Shown one piece after another: positions 31,739-43,362 of a stretch of 64,000 bases of DNA. Where the stretch lies: NCBI RefSeq assembly GCF_024139115.2, contig NC_085139.1, forward strand, positions 18,580,821 through 18,644,820, in the 5' to 3' direction. The notes below the pieces were generated by a model that saw nothing but the letters and a program-made list of their open reading frames with translations, was not told where the DNA came from and did no database searches. This stretch comes from Armigeres subalbatus. Its lineage: Eukaryota > Arthropoda > Insecta > Diptera > Culicidae. Within the stretch, counting starts at the first letter, position 1, and the number at the start of each line of letters is the position of its first letter. The translations under genes and the position numbers were made by a program.

Positions 31739-32444
31739 TGTTGAAAACCACCATTCTTCCAACACTGCTAATGGTAGTGCAGATTCCGGACGCTCCCCTG
31801 CACCTGTCATCGCGAAGGAACGTCAACGAGAAGAAAGGGAAGAATGAAGGAAAACAATCCGAATTCGTTAACGAGCAGTGTCTGTGTCGGCCAAATTGGT
31901 AGTACTCCGTTTATGTACCTCAGGGCAGTTAATTCTGTTGAATCCAGTCGACACCCTTCAGTGTCAAGTTCTCCAGATCCTATAATTATCCCTTAAACCC
32001 GAAATCTGTCCACTGAAGTTCCGTTACAAGCCGTTTGAGGCAGGAATACGCTTAGGCTCCATTCTGGGTTAAATTCCGACACGTGAGTTAGCTAATTTGT
32101 TAATCTAAATTGAAAATTCCTATTAAAACTATCTAAAACTTATTCTATTATAAAACCTAAATAGATGCTAGCTAAAACTTATTTCTAAAATTGAATTCCT
32201 AAATTTGTTCCTAAAATTAATAATAAAACACACCCATTTGTTAGGTTAATAACAAGACAAATAAGAAGCGTTTTGAGTCGAGGTTTCGTCAATTGGGTAG
32301 TGAAACATTGAATGTAAGTACTAGATGTATATGCATATTATCACTGAAGTAATTATTAATAATAAATTACAGCTTTAAGCTGCTTCTGTTGAACTGCTAA
32401 ACAGAAGTGTTTTCCACCGCCCCGAAACCGTCCGATTCTCAACA
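31739..32444 (+). repeat. 5' LTR of BEL-Pao element
   Basis: The LTR is 706 bp, matches 39664-40364, and starts TG and ends CA. Its first bases encode the same peptide end as the integrase ORF, which reads into the 3' LTR. Confidence 0.9.
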
Positions 32445-32518
32445 AACTTAAAGATTCAATTGAGTGAATCTTATACTGCGTAGTAAGCAGTGAAAAGTTC
32501 CGTGAAGTAAGCGGTATC

Positions 32519-33972
32519 ATGGAGTCTGCTCGAACTTGCGGCAAATGCCACACCAGTGGCTTGGTGCGCGAGATGGTAGGATGTGACATGTGTGATGTCT
32601 GGCTTCACAACGACTGTGCTGGTATTGCAGCGGAGAATGCGGATCCCAACAAAAGCTGGCGCTGCGAGCAGTGCTTACACGATGAAGCGACGGAAGTAGC
32701 AAGCAACGGTACCCAGAAAACATCGAGGACATCAAGCAGCATACGGGCGCAACGAGCAGAGCTAGCCCTAAAGATGCTTGAGGAAGAACAAGCGCTGATG
32801 TTAAAAAACCGCGAAAAAGAGGACGAACTTCGCCGAAAAGAGGAAGAAGTCCAAATGAAGAGGGCAGAGGAGGACGCTAAGCTATTGAGGCAGAAGCATG
32901 AGTTGTTACAGTCTCTGGAGGATGGAAATGGGAGTACTAGAAGCGGCAGTAACGCAGGCCGAAAGAAGGTGCAGTCGTGGCTCGGAGCGAATCATGGTGG
33001 TATAGTACCGTTAGCTGAGCAGCCACAGCCATCTGGAGGCACAGTTCAATCGACCATGGATCCAACGGTAACAACAGCAAGTCTTCCGACGTCGGAGTTG
33101 CAGTCTGGTGTCGACGTTCTTCACAACAGCATTGCGGCGGGCATCTCCAAAGTTCCTAAATCGACATCCACGCCACACAAAACCATAAGTACACCTTTAG
33201 TTACCCCTCATACATCAGTCCCTCTGACAAACGTGCCACAGTATTCGGTCAAAGATTCCTCGTATGTGAAGTGGGGCGGGTATTACCCTGGGGCAAATAT
33301 CCTTCAATCGTCCGCCATTCCGACGATTTTCGAAGCTCCTTTGAGTTCCATTAATATTGCTAAAAATGTTCCCTCTGTGCGAAACACTACACAAACGGTT
33401 CCGTTTTCTATTGAGAGCCGTACTAGTCAGTTTACACCACCTCATCCTACCAGTATTCAATGTACATCTGCATCTGGGTGTGGAAGTATGTCTTTCGGAC
33501 CAATAATATCAGTCAATCCTTCCGGGTCGCGGTGTGTATTAGCCCCATCGCTGGGTTGTCGGCCTAGTGTAGTGTCAACAAATTCATTACCGAATTCGGG
33601 TGTGCCTTGCCCTAGTCTGTGGAATCGTCATCAGCCTGTGTCACTAGGAGCTGATGTATCGGTGCCAGTATCATCAACAGCAGTGTATGGACAAGTCCAG
33701 GTTAGCCCACGTATAGATGGTAGTTCGAATCCAGTAAATGCAGCATCATATGTGAATTGTTCGGCTCCGCAGCAAATCGGTGCACATTTTCCAGTTCATT
33801 TTACAACTCAACAGCGGCGTGCGGATACACAGACGTGGAGAACCTCGCCAGATTACAACGTTGTCTGAAAGGGCATGCACTCGAATCCGTGAGAAGTCGT
33901 TTGTTGTTACCCCAGTCGGTGTCGCACGTGATGGAGACACTACGGATGCTATACGGAAGACCGGAAATCTTG
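32519..33972 (+). pseudogene. BEL-Pao gag, with PHD-like finger; frame broken
   Basis: ATG 32519 lies 75 bp after the LTR. Residues 8-58 form a PHD-type zinc finger (CGKC, CDMC, WLHNDC, WRCEQC). A strongly charged coiled coil covers about residues 76-135, and a Ser/Thr/Pro-rich region follows. The frame ends at 33868. From about 33775 a different frame (33757-34002) carries the conserved gag segment TDVENLARLQRCLKGHALES, so a frame shift with possible loss of sequence lies near 33760-33790. The rest of gag resumes after the R1 insertion at 34802. Confidence 0.75.
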
Positions 33973-34770
33973 GGGGCAGCAGGGACAGCAGGAACAGCAT
34001 GATGTCCAAGGGCTTGACGACCCCTCCCCAGCTGTCTGCGAGTCAGGGAGAACTGCCTAGGGCGTGGTGGGATTTAGCAGTGGGCTCTGCTAAAATCCCT
34101 CCCAAAAAACCACAAGTGCCCGTAAGCGGACTCTATCAAAGCGACTGTGTGCCGCTTCAAACGCACCAGCCCAGGGAGGGAGTGCCAACTGGCATGTGGA
34201 GTGTCCCTACTTCGGTAGGGTAGTGCGTGAGCTGCTTCGGCAGGGAGTGAGTGATCTGTTTGTGCTGAGGCAGGAGTGTCATAGCGAGTCGCCGCCGCTA
34301 TGGCCACCTCGAAGCGCAGCAGAAGTCTGAGTATGGACTGCACATGCTAAGGTAAGAGTGTCGTAGCGTAGTATCGTTGATTAGTCCCCACATACCGCTA
34401 TCGACACCTCGAGGCATGGCAGTGGAGTGTTAGAATAAGTTGTGGAGTGTACCTACTTCGGTAGGGTAGCGCGTGAGCTGCTTCGGCAGGGAGTGAGTGA
34501 TCTGGTTGTGCTGAGGCAGGAGCGAGCACCCAAGTCAGTCTCGCGTGGGACGAGTGCCTGTGTGAGCGATAATGAGTGAGTACGCTTAGTACTGCCGTCC
34601 CCCCAGAAGTAGTACTGCGAAGTAGTTCCTGGGGGAAACGATGGTGGAGCCCAAGGGAGTTTAGTCGGTATTACCGGTATGGTCGAGTCCGACACTCCAG
34701 TACACTTCCGTGTGGTAGTTTGGCAACTACAATGCACGTGTACTGGGTTAGTGTGTAAATGCATTCTCCC

Positions 34771-34801
<31 letters not shown>
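33973..34801 (+). mobile_element. R1-like LINE 3' end nested in BEL-Pao gag
   Basis: The insertion is flanked by a 15-bp target duplication (AGACCGGAAATCTTG at 33958-33972 and 34802-34816) and ends in about 27 A residues. It is a 5'-truncated LINE consisting only of 3' untranslated sequence (GAGTTTAGTCGGTATTACCGG, then CGAGTCCGACACTCCA, of the R1 type). A segment of about 75 bp containing CTACTTCGGTAGGGTAG and TGAGCTGCTTCGGCAGGGAG occurs twice, near 34207 and 34450. Confidence 0.8.
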
Positions 34802-34802
<1 letters not shown>

Positions 34803-37727
34803 GACCGGAAATCTTGATCCACTCCTTGTTACAGAAGTTGCGAGCTGTTTCTTCACCGAAAGCTGATAACTTGCAGTCAATCATTACCTATGGGATGGCT
34901 GTGCGTAACCTTGTCGACCATATGTACGTGGCAAATCTAGCGGAGCACTTGTGTAATCCAATGTTAGTGCACGAACTAGTAGAGAAGCTTCCGCCACAAA
35001 TGCGAATGCAGTGGTCCTGGTACAAGCGCTCAATTCCGGTTGTCAACCTGGCGACATTCGGGGACTTCATGTCAGAGTTGGTGAAGACAGCGTCAGATGT
35101 GACAATCCCTTCAGATTCTTTGATACATCAGTCAAAGCCTGCCAACACAGTACGAGAGAAGCAGAAAATGTACGTCCACATGGAGAGAGATGGAGGTAAA
35201 TCACCTGCAGCGGTGGCAAGCAAACTTAATCCGGCGAAGGAACTGGAACCTACGAAGAGATTATGCGCTTATTGTTCAGATGACAGTCATGAAGTAGCAC
35301 GATGCCCTCAGTTCAAGGCATTAGACCTCGATGGCAGGTGGAAGGCGATTCGTTCAAAGGGACTTTGTAGAACGTGTTTGATTCCACATCGAAAGTGGCC
35401 TTGTCGTTCGGGCAAGGAGTGTGGATTGGACGGTTGTCGTTTCCGCCACCACATGTTACTACATTCACGGTCAGCGATGGAATCAGGCAATAGTCAGTCC
35501 ACCGAAAAAGTCACTCGCCAGAATCATCATTCTGTGACGAAATCTTCTCTGTTTCGCTTTCTACCCGTGACGCTCGAAGGAAACGGTAAGAAGATAGAGA
35601 CGTTTGCCTTCCTGGATGATGGATGTGAGTCTACACTGATGGAAGCTGGACTTGCAGAGGAGTTGGACATTTCCGGCCCCGAGGAATCTCTCTGGCTGTC
35701 ATGGACCGGAAATATTTCTCGAGAGGAGAAAGGTTCCCAACGGATCTCGGTGGCCATCTCGGGAACCGGACTTAAGAGTCAATATCAGCTGAGCAACGTG
35801 CGTACGGTGCAGAAATTGATGTTACAGAGCCAATCATTCCAGTTTTCCGAGCTACAAAAACTCTATCCTCATCTAAGAGGCCTTCCGTTGCGAAGCTACG
35901 CTGACGCAGTGCCGAGAATTATCATCGGCATCGAACACGCACAATTGCTCGCTACCCTGAAGATGCGAGAAGGCAGAGCAAATGAACCAATTGCAGCGAA
36001 GACGCGACTGGGATGGTGCGTGTACGGTAAACAGGCCAACGATACCAGTGCTGTTACGCGGCTACACGTTCACTCGGAGAAGATCGGAAACCGGGAGCTG
36101 CACGAGCTTATGAAGCAATACTTTAACATTGAAGAAACTGCAATAGCTATACCCCTAGAGTCAGAGGATGACAAGCGAGCTCGTAAAATTCTGGAGACAA
36201 CAACCCGTAGGGTTAACGGCCGTTTCGAAACCGGGCTTCTCTGGAAATACAATAAGCCGTCTTTCCCAAACAGTTATCCACTGGCTGTGCGCAGGATGCA
36301 GTCGTTGGAACGGCAGCTCGCCAAAGAACCAGGACTTCGAGAACGAGTAAATGAGCAGATAGCCGATTACGAGTTGAAAGGGTACGCGCACCGAATAACC
36401 CCAGAAGAAGCTGAATCGGCAAATCCGGATCGTGTGTGGTATCTTCCGCTCGGCATAGTGAGGAACCCGAAGAAGCCGGAGAAGGTTCGGCTGATTTGGG
36501 ATGCAGCAGCGCGAGTGAACGGTGTCTCGTTGAACGACATGTTAATAAAAGGACCAGATATGTTGACGTCCCTATTCGCGGTCTTACTGCGCTTCCGTCA
36601 GAGACCAGTTGCTGTGTGTGGAGACATCCGAGAAATGTTCCACCAAGTTCGGATTATCCAACAGGACAGACAGTCACAGCGGTTCGTTTATCGGGAACAG
36701 CTAGATCAGGAACCTCAGATCTTCGTCATGGATGTAGCGACGTTTGGCGCGACTTGCTCACCGTGCTCTGCACAATACATCAAGAACAGGAATGCAAAGG
36801 ACTTTGCATCACAGTTCCCGAGAGCTGCTTCAGCGATCGTCAACGCCCACTACGTTGACGATTATTTAGACAGCGTAGATACGGTTGATGAAGCGGTGCA
36901 ACTGGTACAAGAAGTGAAATATGTACACGCGCAAGGAGGATTCGATATCAGAAACTTTTTGTCAAACTCCTCCGAGGTTCTGCGACGTTTGAACCAGACC
37001 GAGAACGTACAGGACAAATCGATGAACTTGGACAAGATTGCAGACACCGAGCGTATCCTAGGGATGATATGGAGACCTGCTGCGGACGTGTTCACCTTCG
37101 ATAGCATTATAAAGGATGACCTCGCAAAGCTACTAGTGGAAGGACACACGCCAACGAAACGTCAAGTCTTAAGGCTTGTTATGTCGCTGTTCGACCCAAA
37201 TGGATTCATCGCACATTTTACAGTACACGGCAAGATTCTTATGCAACACATTTGGAGATCTGGTACGGATTGGGATGAAAAGATTGTAACAGGCTTGCAT
37301 GAACTATGGAAGGATTGGACGCAGCTCTTGAGGCGATTGGGTGAAGTTGAAGTTCCTCGTTGTTTCTTCGGTGCGACAAGTAGTAAGCTGCACAGCGGAT
37401 TGCAACTCCATGTGTTTGTCGATGCAAGCGAATTGGCGTACGCCTGTGTTGTGTATCTTAGGATCCGCCAAGAAGGAAATGTGCGATGTGTGCTCGTTGC
37501 GGCAAAGACGAAGGTGGCCCCACTAAAGCCGCTCTCCATCCCTCGCTTAGAACTGCAGGCCGGCCTGATAGGCTGCCGACTGATGGAGAATGTCTGTACA
37601 GCATTGCAGTTGACAATAGAGAAGCGATTTGTCTGGACGGATTCAAGAACATCACTGTCGTGGATTAGATCGGATAGCCGACGCTATCACCCCTTCGTGA
37701 GCTTCCGTGTCGGCGAGATTCTGAATA
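34802..37727 (+). pseudogene. BEL-Pao gag end, protease, reverse transcriptase and RNase H
   Basis: The open frame begins artificially inside the nested R1 3' end (ATG 34679) and crosses its poly(A) as a lysine run before entering gag at RPEIL. Gag continues to Cys/His knuckles (CAYCSDDSHEVARC, CRTCLIPHRKWPC, near 35265-35460). Protease has FAFLDDG (35606). Reverse transcriptase spans about 36240-37140 with VRLIWDAAA and YVDDYLDS (36851-36874). RNase H starts near 37400 (HVFVDASELAYA) and shows VWTDSRTSLSW. The frame is lost at 37728, where a MITE is inserted, and stops at 37774. Confidence 0.85.
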
Positions 37728-37935
37728 TTCCCAAGCAACCAGAAATTCGGATAAGAAGGGCTATTTTGGCTTAATCAGCTCTCATTTTAAGTAATTTTTT
37801 GTATGTAACGGAACTTTAAGTGAACTTTAAAGTTCCGTTAAGGATGCTTGGAACTTGATGTGAACCATAGTGAACCAATTAGTTCGGTTAAGAGTAAATT
37901 TAAGTAAAATCTGAACTTCTGGTTGTTTGGGTTTC
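37728..37935. mobile_element. MITE of about 205 bp nested in BEL-Pao pol
   Basis: Its ends are CCCAAGCAACCAGAAATTCGG and, inverted, CTGAACTTCTGGTTGTTTGGG. Coding sequence for the RNase H to integrase link is interrupted between GEILNI and STVDEWYY, and the flanks fit a very short target duplication (TT). The interior has AACTTTAAGTGAACTTTAAAG and other GAAC/GTTC motifs. No ORF. The superfamily is unclear. Confidence 0.7.
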
Positions 37936-39772
37936 CACAGTAGACGAGTGGTATTACATCCCGTCAAAACAGAACGTAGCTGACGATGCAACAAAGTGGG
38001 GAATTGGACCCAGTTTCAACCCGAACAGCCGCTGGTACACAGGTCCTAATTTTCTTTCCTTGTCGGAAAACGAATGGCCCGAGCAACCAGCTAAGCAGTC
38101 GACAAAAGAAGAGGAAGTACGAGTCGTATTTCAGCACCATCGAAAAATGCCGCAACCTTTGATTGACGGGAACAGATTTTCGAACTGGAATCGTGTGTTA
38201 CGAGCGACCGCATACGTGTTACGAGCAGCGAAGATTTTTGGAAAGAGGGGCTACCCTGGGCCGCTTAGCCGAGACGAGCTGCAACAGGCGGAGACCATGT
38301 TGTGGCGGCAAGTACAGTGTGAAACATTCCCCGATGAGTACCGTACGTTGGAGTTCAACAAAAGTAACCCAAAGGAGCAGCCAAAGCGAATTGAGAAGTG
38401 TAGTCCGCTGTATAAGCAGTCTCCGTATATGGACGATGATGGCGTTGTGAGAATGAGGAGCAGGATTGAAGCAACAAAATACCCTATTATATTACCGAAA
38501 GACAACAAGCTAACCGCGCTGCTCGTCGATAGTTATCACCGTCGCTTTAAGCATCAGAACCGTGAAACGGTGTTCAACGAGATTCGTCAGCAGTTTCGTA
38601 TTCCGAAGTTGCGCTCCCTGATACAACGTGTCGCCAAAAACTGTCAGCACTGCAAGGTTCAAAAGGCTGTACCTAAACCACCGATGATGGCGCCGCTTCC
38701 GAAGGTTCGATTGACGCCCCACATTCGAGCGTTTAGCTACACCGGCATAGACTACTTCGGTCCAATCCTTGTGAAGCAGGGGCGCAGTCTGGCAAAGCGG
38801 TGGGTAGCACTGTTTACGTGTCTCACTACCCGGGCGGTACATCTGGAGATAGTCCACAGTCTTTCCATGCAGTCCTGTGTGATGGCAATTCGCAGATTTT
38901 GTGCACGCAGAGGATCTCCATCTGACTTCTACTCCGACAATGGAACCTGTTTCCGAGGAGCTAACAACCTGTTGACGGAGCAGCTAAAAACCATTCATGA
39001 AGGTTGTGCAGTGACGTTCACCAATGCGAGGACGAGCTGGCATTTCAATCCCCCATCTGCCCCCCATATGGGCGGTTGTTGGGAGCGCATGGTGCGTTCG
39101 GTAAAGGCCGCGATGGGAGACATTGCACAACATGCTCATCATCCAAACGACGAGGTCCTGGAAACTGTGGTGCTGGAAGCGGAGGCGATCGTCAACTCAC
39201 GACCACTGACGTACGTTCCACTGGACGATGCCGAACAAGAAGCGTTAACCCCGAACCATTTTCTGCTATACGGCACGAGTGGTATACTACAACCGAAGAG
39301 TCCACTGGTGTGTGATGGAGCTATATTGCGTGACAGTTGGAGGTTGTCGCAGTATCTAGCGGACGTGTTTTGGAGACGTTGGGTCCGCGAGTATCTCCCA
39401 ACAATATCAAGACGGACGAAGTGGTTCGAGCCCGTGAAACCCATGGAGCCCGGAGATGTGGTTGTTGTTGTCGACGAAAACAAGCGGAACGGATGGCAGC
39501 GAGCTCGTGTCATAGAAATCTCAAAAGGAAAGGACGGCCAAGTCCGAAGTGCAGTGGTAAAAACCGCAGGAGGGATACTAAAACGACCAGTGGTGAAGTT
39601 AGCTGTACTGGATGTCCGCGATGACCAGAATCAAGGAACCCCGGATCTACACGGGAGGGGGGATGTTGAAAACCACCATTCTTCCAACACTGCTAATGGT
39701 AGTGCAGATTCCGGACGCTCCCCTGCACCTGTCATCGCGAAGGAACGTCAACGAGAAGAAAGGGAAGAATGA
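37936..39772 (+). pseudogene. BEL-Pao integrase region
   Basis: The first part (VADDATKWG, then NSRWYTGP) completes the region after RNase H. The zinc-binding domain has H-x4-H (HRRFKH) and CQHC. The catalytic core shows the three acidic residues in TGIDYFGP (near 38748), YSDNGTCF (near 38932) and GGCWERMVRS (near 39075). The C-terminal domain has VVVVDENKRNGWQRARV. The frame runs into the 3' LTR and stops at 39772. The frame itself is undamaged but is cut off from the upstream part by the MITE. Confidence 0.85.
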
Positions 39773-40364
39773 AGGAAAACAATCCGAATTCGTTAACGAG
39801 CAGTGTCTGTGTCGGCCAAATTGGTAGTACTCCGTTTATGTACCTCAGGGCAGTTAATTCTGTTGAATCCAGTCGACACCCTTCAGTGTCAAGTTCTCCA
39901 GATCCTATAATTATCCCTTAAACCCGAAATCTGTCCACTGAAGTTCCGTAAGCTTTGAGGCAGGAATACGCTTAGGCTCCATTCTGGGTTAAATTCCGAC
40001 ACGTGAGTTAGCTAATTTGTTAATCTAAATTGAAAATCCCTATTAAAACTATTTAAAACTTATTCTACTATAAAACCTAAATAGATGCTAGCTAAAACTT
40101 ATTTCTAAAATTGAATTCCTAAATTTGTTCCTAAAATTAATAATAAAACACACCCATTTGTTAGGTTAATAACAAGACAAATAAGAAGCGTTTTGAGTCG
40201 AGGTTTCGTCAATTGGGTAGTGAAACATTGAATGTAAGTACTAGATGTATATGCATATTATCACTGAAGTAATTATTAATAATAAATTACAGCTTTAAGC
40301 TGCTTCTGTTGAACTGCTAAACAGAAGTGTTTTCAACCGCCCCGAAACCATCCGATTCTCAACA
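39664..40364 (+). repeat. 3' LTR of BEL-Pao element
   Basis: The LTR is 701 bp and pairs with 31739-32444. It lacks a few bases near 39949 and differs by about five substitutions by eye. The target duplication CATCC follows at 40365. Confidence 0.9.
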
Positions 40365-40369
40365 CATCC

Positions 40370-40910
40370 AATGAATCGGTTGAGATTCCTTTTATCCTTA
40401 TTATCTTTATCTTTGGGGTTTTGGGTTTTTTAAAGTGATTTTTATAAAGGTTTTATCGAAAAAAAATGGGTTTGTTAATTGTCGTAACTTTTTTTTACCG
40501 GTGTACATATACGCCCACGTTATAAGCTGCCATAAGATGGGGCAAACCCATTTGAAGCAAAACATATTTTAAAACAAAAAACCCCAAGTCAATTCAGAGC
40601 GCACACTGAGATACACGGGTTATTCCAGTTCAGTCATATTCTCCTATTTATGTCTTGGCAAACTTAAGAGTTACGTATTTAATATCTGAGGCTTTACTGG
40701 CTATCACTGAAAATATGCATATGAGGTAAGAATATACGTCAAGATACGAATAAACAATCAAATTAGATTTAAATGGGATAGAATAAAATTAAAAAAAAAA
40801 ACAAAAATAAAACTTAAGAGTTACGTATTTAATTCCTAAGGCTTTACTGGCTCTGGCTCTATTTTGACTCCCATACATTTTGCGAATATTAATATAAAAT
40901 AAATATGTAC
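40370..40910. other. Flank with dispersed repeat D, copy 2 (40530-40781)
   Basis: The repeat is nearly identical to 27082-27336 and ends at an A-rich tract (40786-40810). A short second piece of it (AACTTAAGAGTTACGTATTTAAT) is repeated at 40812. No third exon for protease copy 2 can be seen between the 3' LTR and 40914. Confidence 0.6.
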
Positions 40911-40914
40911 TCAC

Positions 40915-42355
40915 TTGACATCCGTGGCCAGTTTAACCAGTGCTATATCGTTCTCCAGGTATCCCTGTTGATAGTTAGGATGCTTGATGAACTTCTCTAT
41001 CCGAATGATTTGCGCCTCCGGATGATCTTTGTGAAAATCCAAGTCCCCAACCTTAACATGAGTCGGTGATGAATTGAACACAAATTTGTCACAGTGTGCC
41101 ACCGTAAGCACGTAATCCTCGTTTATCAACACACCACCACAGTTCCACTGAATCTTGCTTCCACGCGGGTACCCCAGATAGACACGATGCTTTACCATTA
41201 TTTCAATATCCATGTAGCTCTTCTCAGGTTCAATAAACACGTGATCACCTACGCGATTCGTCACCATCGACTCATCAGCTTCTCTATCTCGAATGTACCG
41301 AGCAGCACATGTTTCCGCTGCGAAAGATTCACCAGTTTCCGTTTCGATCCACGATATGTAGGAAGAGACCCTGGTGTACACGGAAGGGGCTGCTGTACCG
41401 CAGAATACTCCAAACGAGGTGATTCCCACCACGTATGGCGTCGTCCGATGGTTGGACATGAGCTTGATCTGAAGTGGCCCGCCGGAATCGCCCAGACAAG
41501 TATCCATTTTATTGTCACGAGCGCACACCTGTTCATCCACTATTCCTAATCGAAGCTTCCGAATGTTGGAGTTGTGAAAGTTTCGACACTCCGCGTTCGA
41601 GATTGGAGACAGTTTTACTTTCAGTAGGACCGGAGTTTTGTCGCCCGCATAGGATGTTTGACCGAATCCAACGGCTTCGAGGCGTGGAAAATCAACTTCC
41701 GGTTGATTCCAGAGACAAGCCGGCGTCACAACATCATTGATCGTAACCGACCCTACCAAAGTGATAATAGCAATGTCGAAGTAATAGGATGAAAATTTAT
41801 GTTGTGGGTGTCGCTGGAAGGTTTCGATTCTGTACTGTTGCGCAAACTCATTTTTGGGATCATCGAGAGTGAGGTTAATGTGGATCACACCCAAACGGAC
41901 AACGTCCGGTGCAACTCCATCGCGGCTGGCACAGTGGGCACCGGTGAGCACGTGTCGAGCGGTGATCAGCGATCCTCCACAGCTGAAGTCAATGGCGCCA
42001 TCCGACCCTGTCCAACCGATGGCAGCCATGTGAGCAAACTCACCCAACCGCACGGGAACCCCAAAGATCGGGTAGATGAGATTGTAGTCACCATATTTGT
42101 GGTACCGGAGATGGCAATCTGAGAACGGATTAGAACACTTACTTACATGCCATAGGGGTAATTAAAGACGACAATCAAATAATAATGCGTACCATTCAAA
42201 CTCTGGCGCACGTTGGGCAGCAACGCCTTATTAACGTCGGTGGGAAACACATTCTCTGCTGGCTGCAATCGACAGAGCGCGCGATCGATTACCAGGACGC
42301 AAATGATCAGCGCGATAATGGGACTTCCACCGCAGTGCACTTTACAGGAGGGCAT
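40915..42355 (-). CDS. Secreted serine protease, tandem trypsin-like domains, copy 2 (3' end not found)
   Basis: Exon 1 is 42355-42193 (signal peptide, SPIIALIICVLV) and exon 2 is 42118-40915, joined by the same 5'/3' splice sites as copy 1. About 25 of 380 residues differ from copy 1 by eye, and both copies are open throughout. Domain 1 keeps His (GAHC), Asp (YYFDIAII) and Ser (CLGDSGGPL), with Asp in the specificity pocket. The junction is again IFGVP without a preceding Arg/Lys. Domain 2 keeps His and Asp and ends at the same donor (GTGAGTAC), without a visible Ser exon. It is divergent from the pseudoprotease gene at 43363. Possible roles are in haemolymph cascades, but the target is unknown. 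Confidence 0.85.
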
Positions 42356-43362
42356 CGTAAGTAGAACTGCTTGTTGTCAGACAAATTTCTTTAGATTCTA
42401 CCTACCGACTGTTACTATAAAAGTCGCACATGTGAGAGCGCAAAAGAACACACAGAGAGAACCAGTTTTGCTGGAATCTGACTCATCTTCAACCAATCAC
42501 TGCGTTTGGTAACGCCCCGCCTCTGTCCCTTGTCACAGAGCCAAGGGTAGGGTGATGCGAAAAATTGAAATTTGGAAATGCTGTCAATAATAATCCAGTG
42601 ATCAGAGCCATATCAACACCAATAGTAAACCAAGTAATGCAGATGGTCAACTCGCTCTCAATTTTTAATGAACTGTTTCAATTATAACAAGCCACGAAAA
42701 CAAGTTTATCGCAACCTGATAAAAGTGCCCTTACCGATGAGCTATAATAAAATGCTTTGTTTCTGCTCAATTCTCATGGGAGACCATGATTTTTTCGCGC
42801 AGCTGTATTGAACAAGTTAAAAGGCATCCTCAGCAAAGGTGCCCCTTGCAATTGAAGCTTTTTAAAGGAATTCATCGTGGAGTATATTCCCCCAAATCAC
42901 TTCATTATCGTCACAGCTTGCTTAAAACCGATCGAGTCATTTCATGACAGCTTTGATTCACTTCTCTGGTGCACCCTAACCAACGGGTAGTAATTCGCCC
43001 ATTTCCGTGAGTCGCTTCAATTAAGATACAATTATCTCGGCTCATTGATAGGCCTGGTCGGGATGCGAGCCTCTCTGTCTATAAAGCAAAAACCCCTCCG
43101 ACTCGTTATTCCGGCGTTAGTCGCTCGCTTTGTTTATCGTGAGGCAGAAAACCGGCCCCGCTCCGTAAGACAGGTAGACCAAGATCCGTTCTTACGTCTT
43201 TCTGTACGGCACATTCTTTGATGACACTCTTCCACTGAGCGTTTTGTTTATGTTATTGAACCGTCAAAGAAGCTGCGTGGCTTCGCCTTAAAGATCGTTG
43301 ATAATTGCCTGCGCGTGGTAGTTTATCGATAACCGTCGCGCGATCAACACACTTACCTCGGC
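42356..43362. promoter_or_regulatory. Shared intergenic region between divergent protease genes
   Basis: The left 290 bp match the copy 1 flank. On the right, TATAAAG (43080-43086) is a plausible TATA box for the plus-strand gene, placing its transcription start near 43110-43120. Several GATA motifs occur (42706, 42717, 43032, 43046), and the palindrome TTATCGATAA (43323-43332) includes a TATCGATA (DRE-like) site. Regulation by GATA factors is plausible for fat body or gut genes but is only inference. Confidence 0.45.

Larger units (their letters stand above)
31739..40364 (+). mobile_element. BEL-Pao LTR retrotransposon, complete with both LTRs, coding region broken
   Basis: Two LTRs of about 700 bp begin TGTTGAAAAC and end TCTCAACA, flanked by the perfect 5-bp target duplication CATCC (31734-31738 and 40365-40369). 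By eye the LTRs differ by about five substitutions and one small indel, so the insertion is young. A polypurine tract, CGGGAGGGGGGA (39652-39663), precedes the 3' LTR. Gag, protease, reverse transcriptase, RNase H and integrase are in BEL-Pao order with no envelope gene. A gag frame break and two later nested insertions make it defective. I could not assign a primer-binding site. Confidence 0.9.

Noticed and set aside
31739..31902. Short ORF ending FVNEQCLCRPNW, present twice
   Set aside because: It is the start of the two LTRs and does not encode a separate gene.
34679..37774. A host gene of 1031 codons
   Set aside because: It starts in LINE 3' sequence, passes through a poly(A) tract, and continues as BEL-Pao gag-pol.
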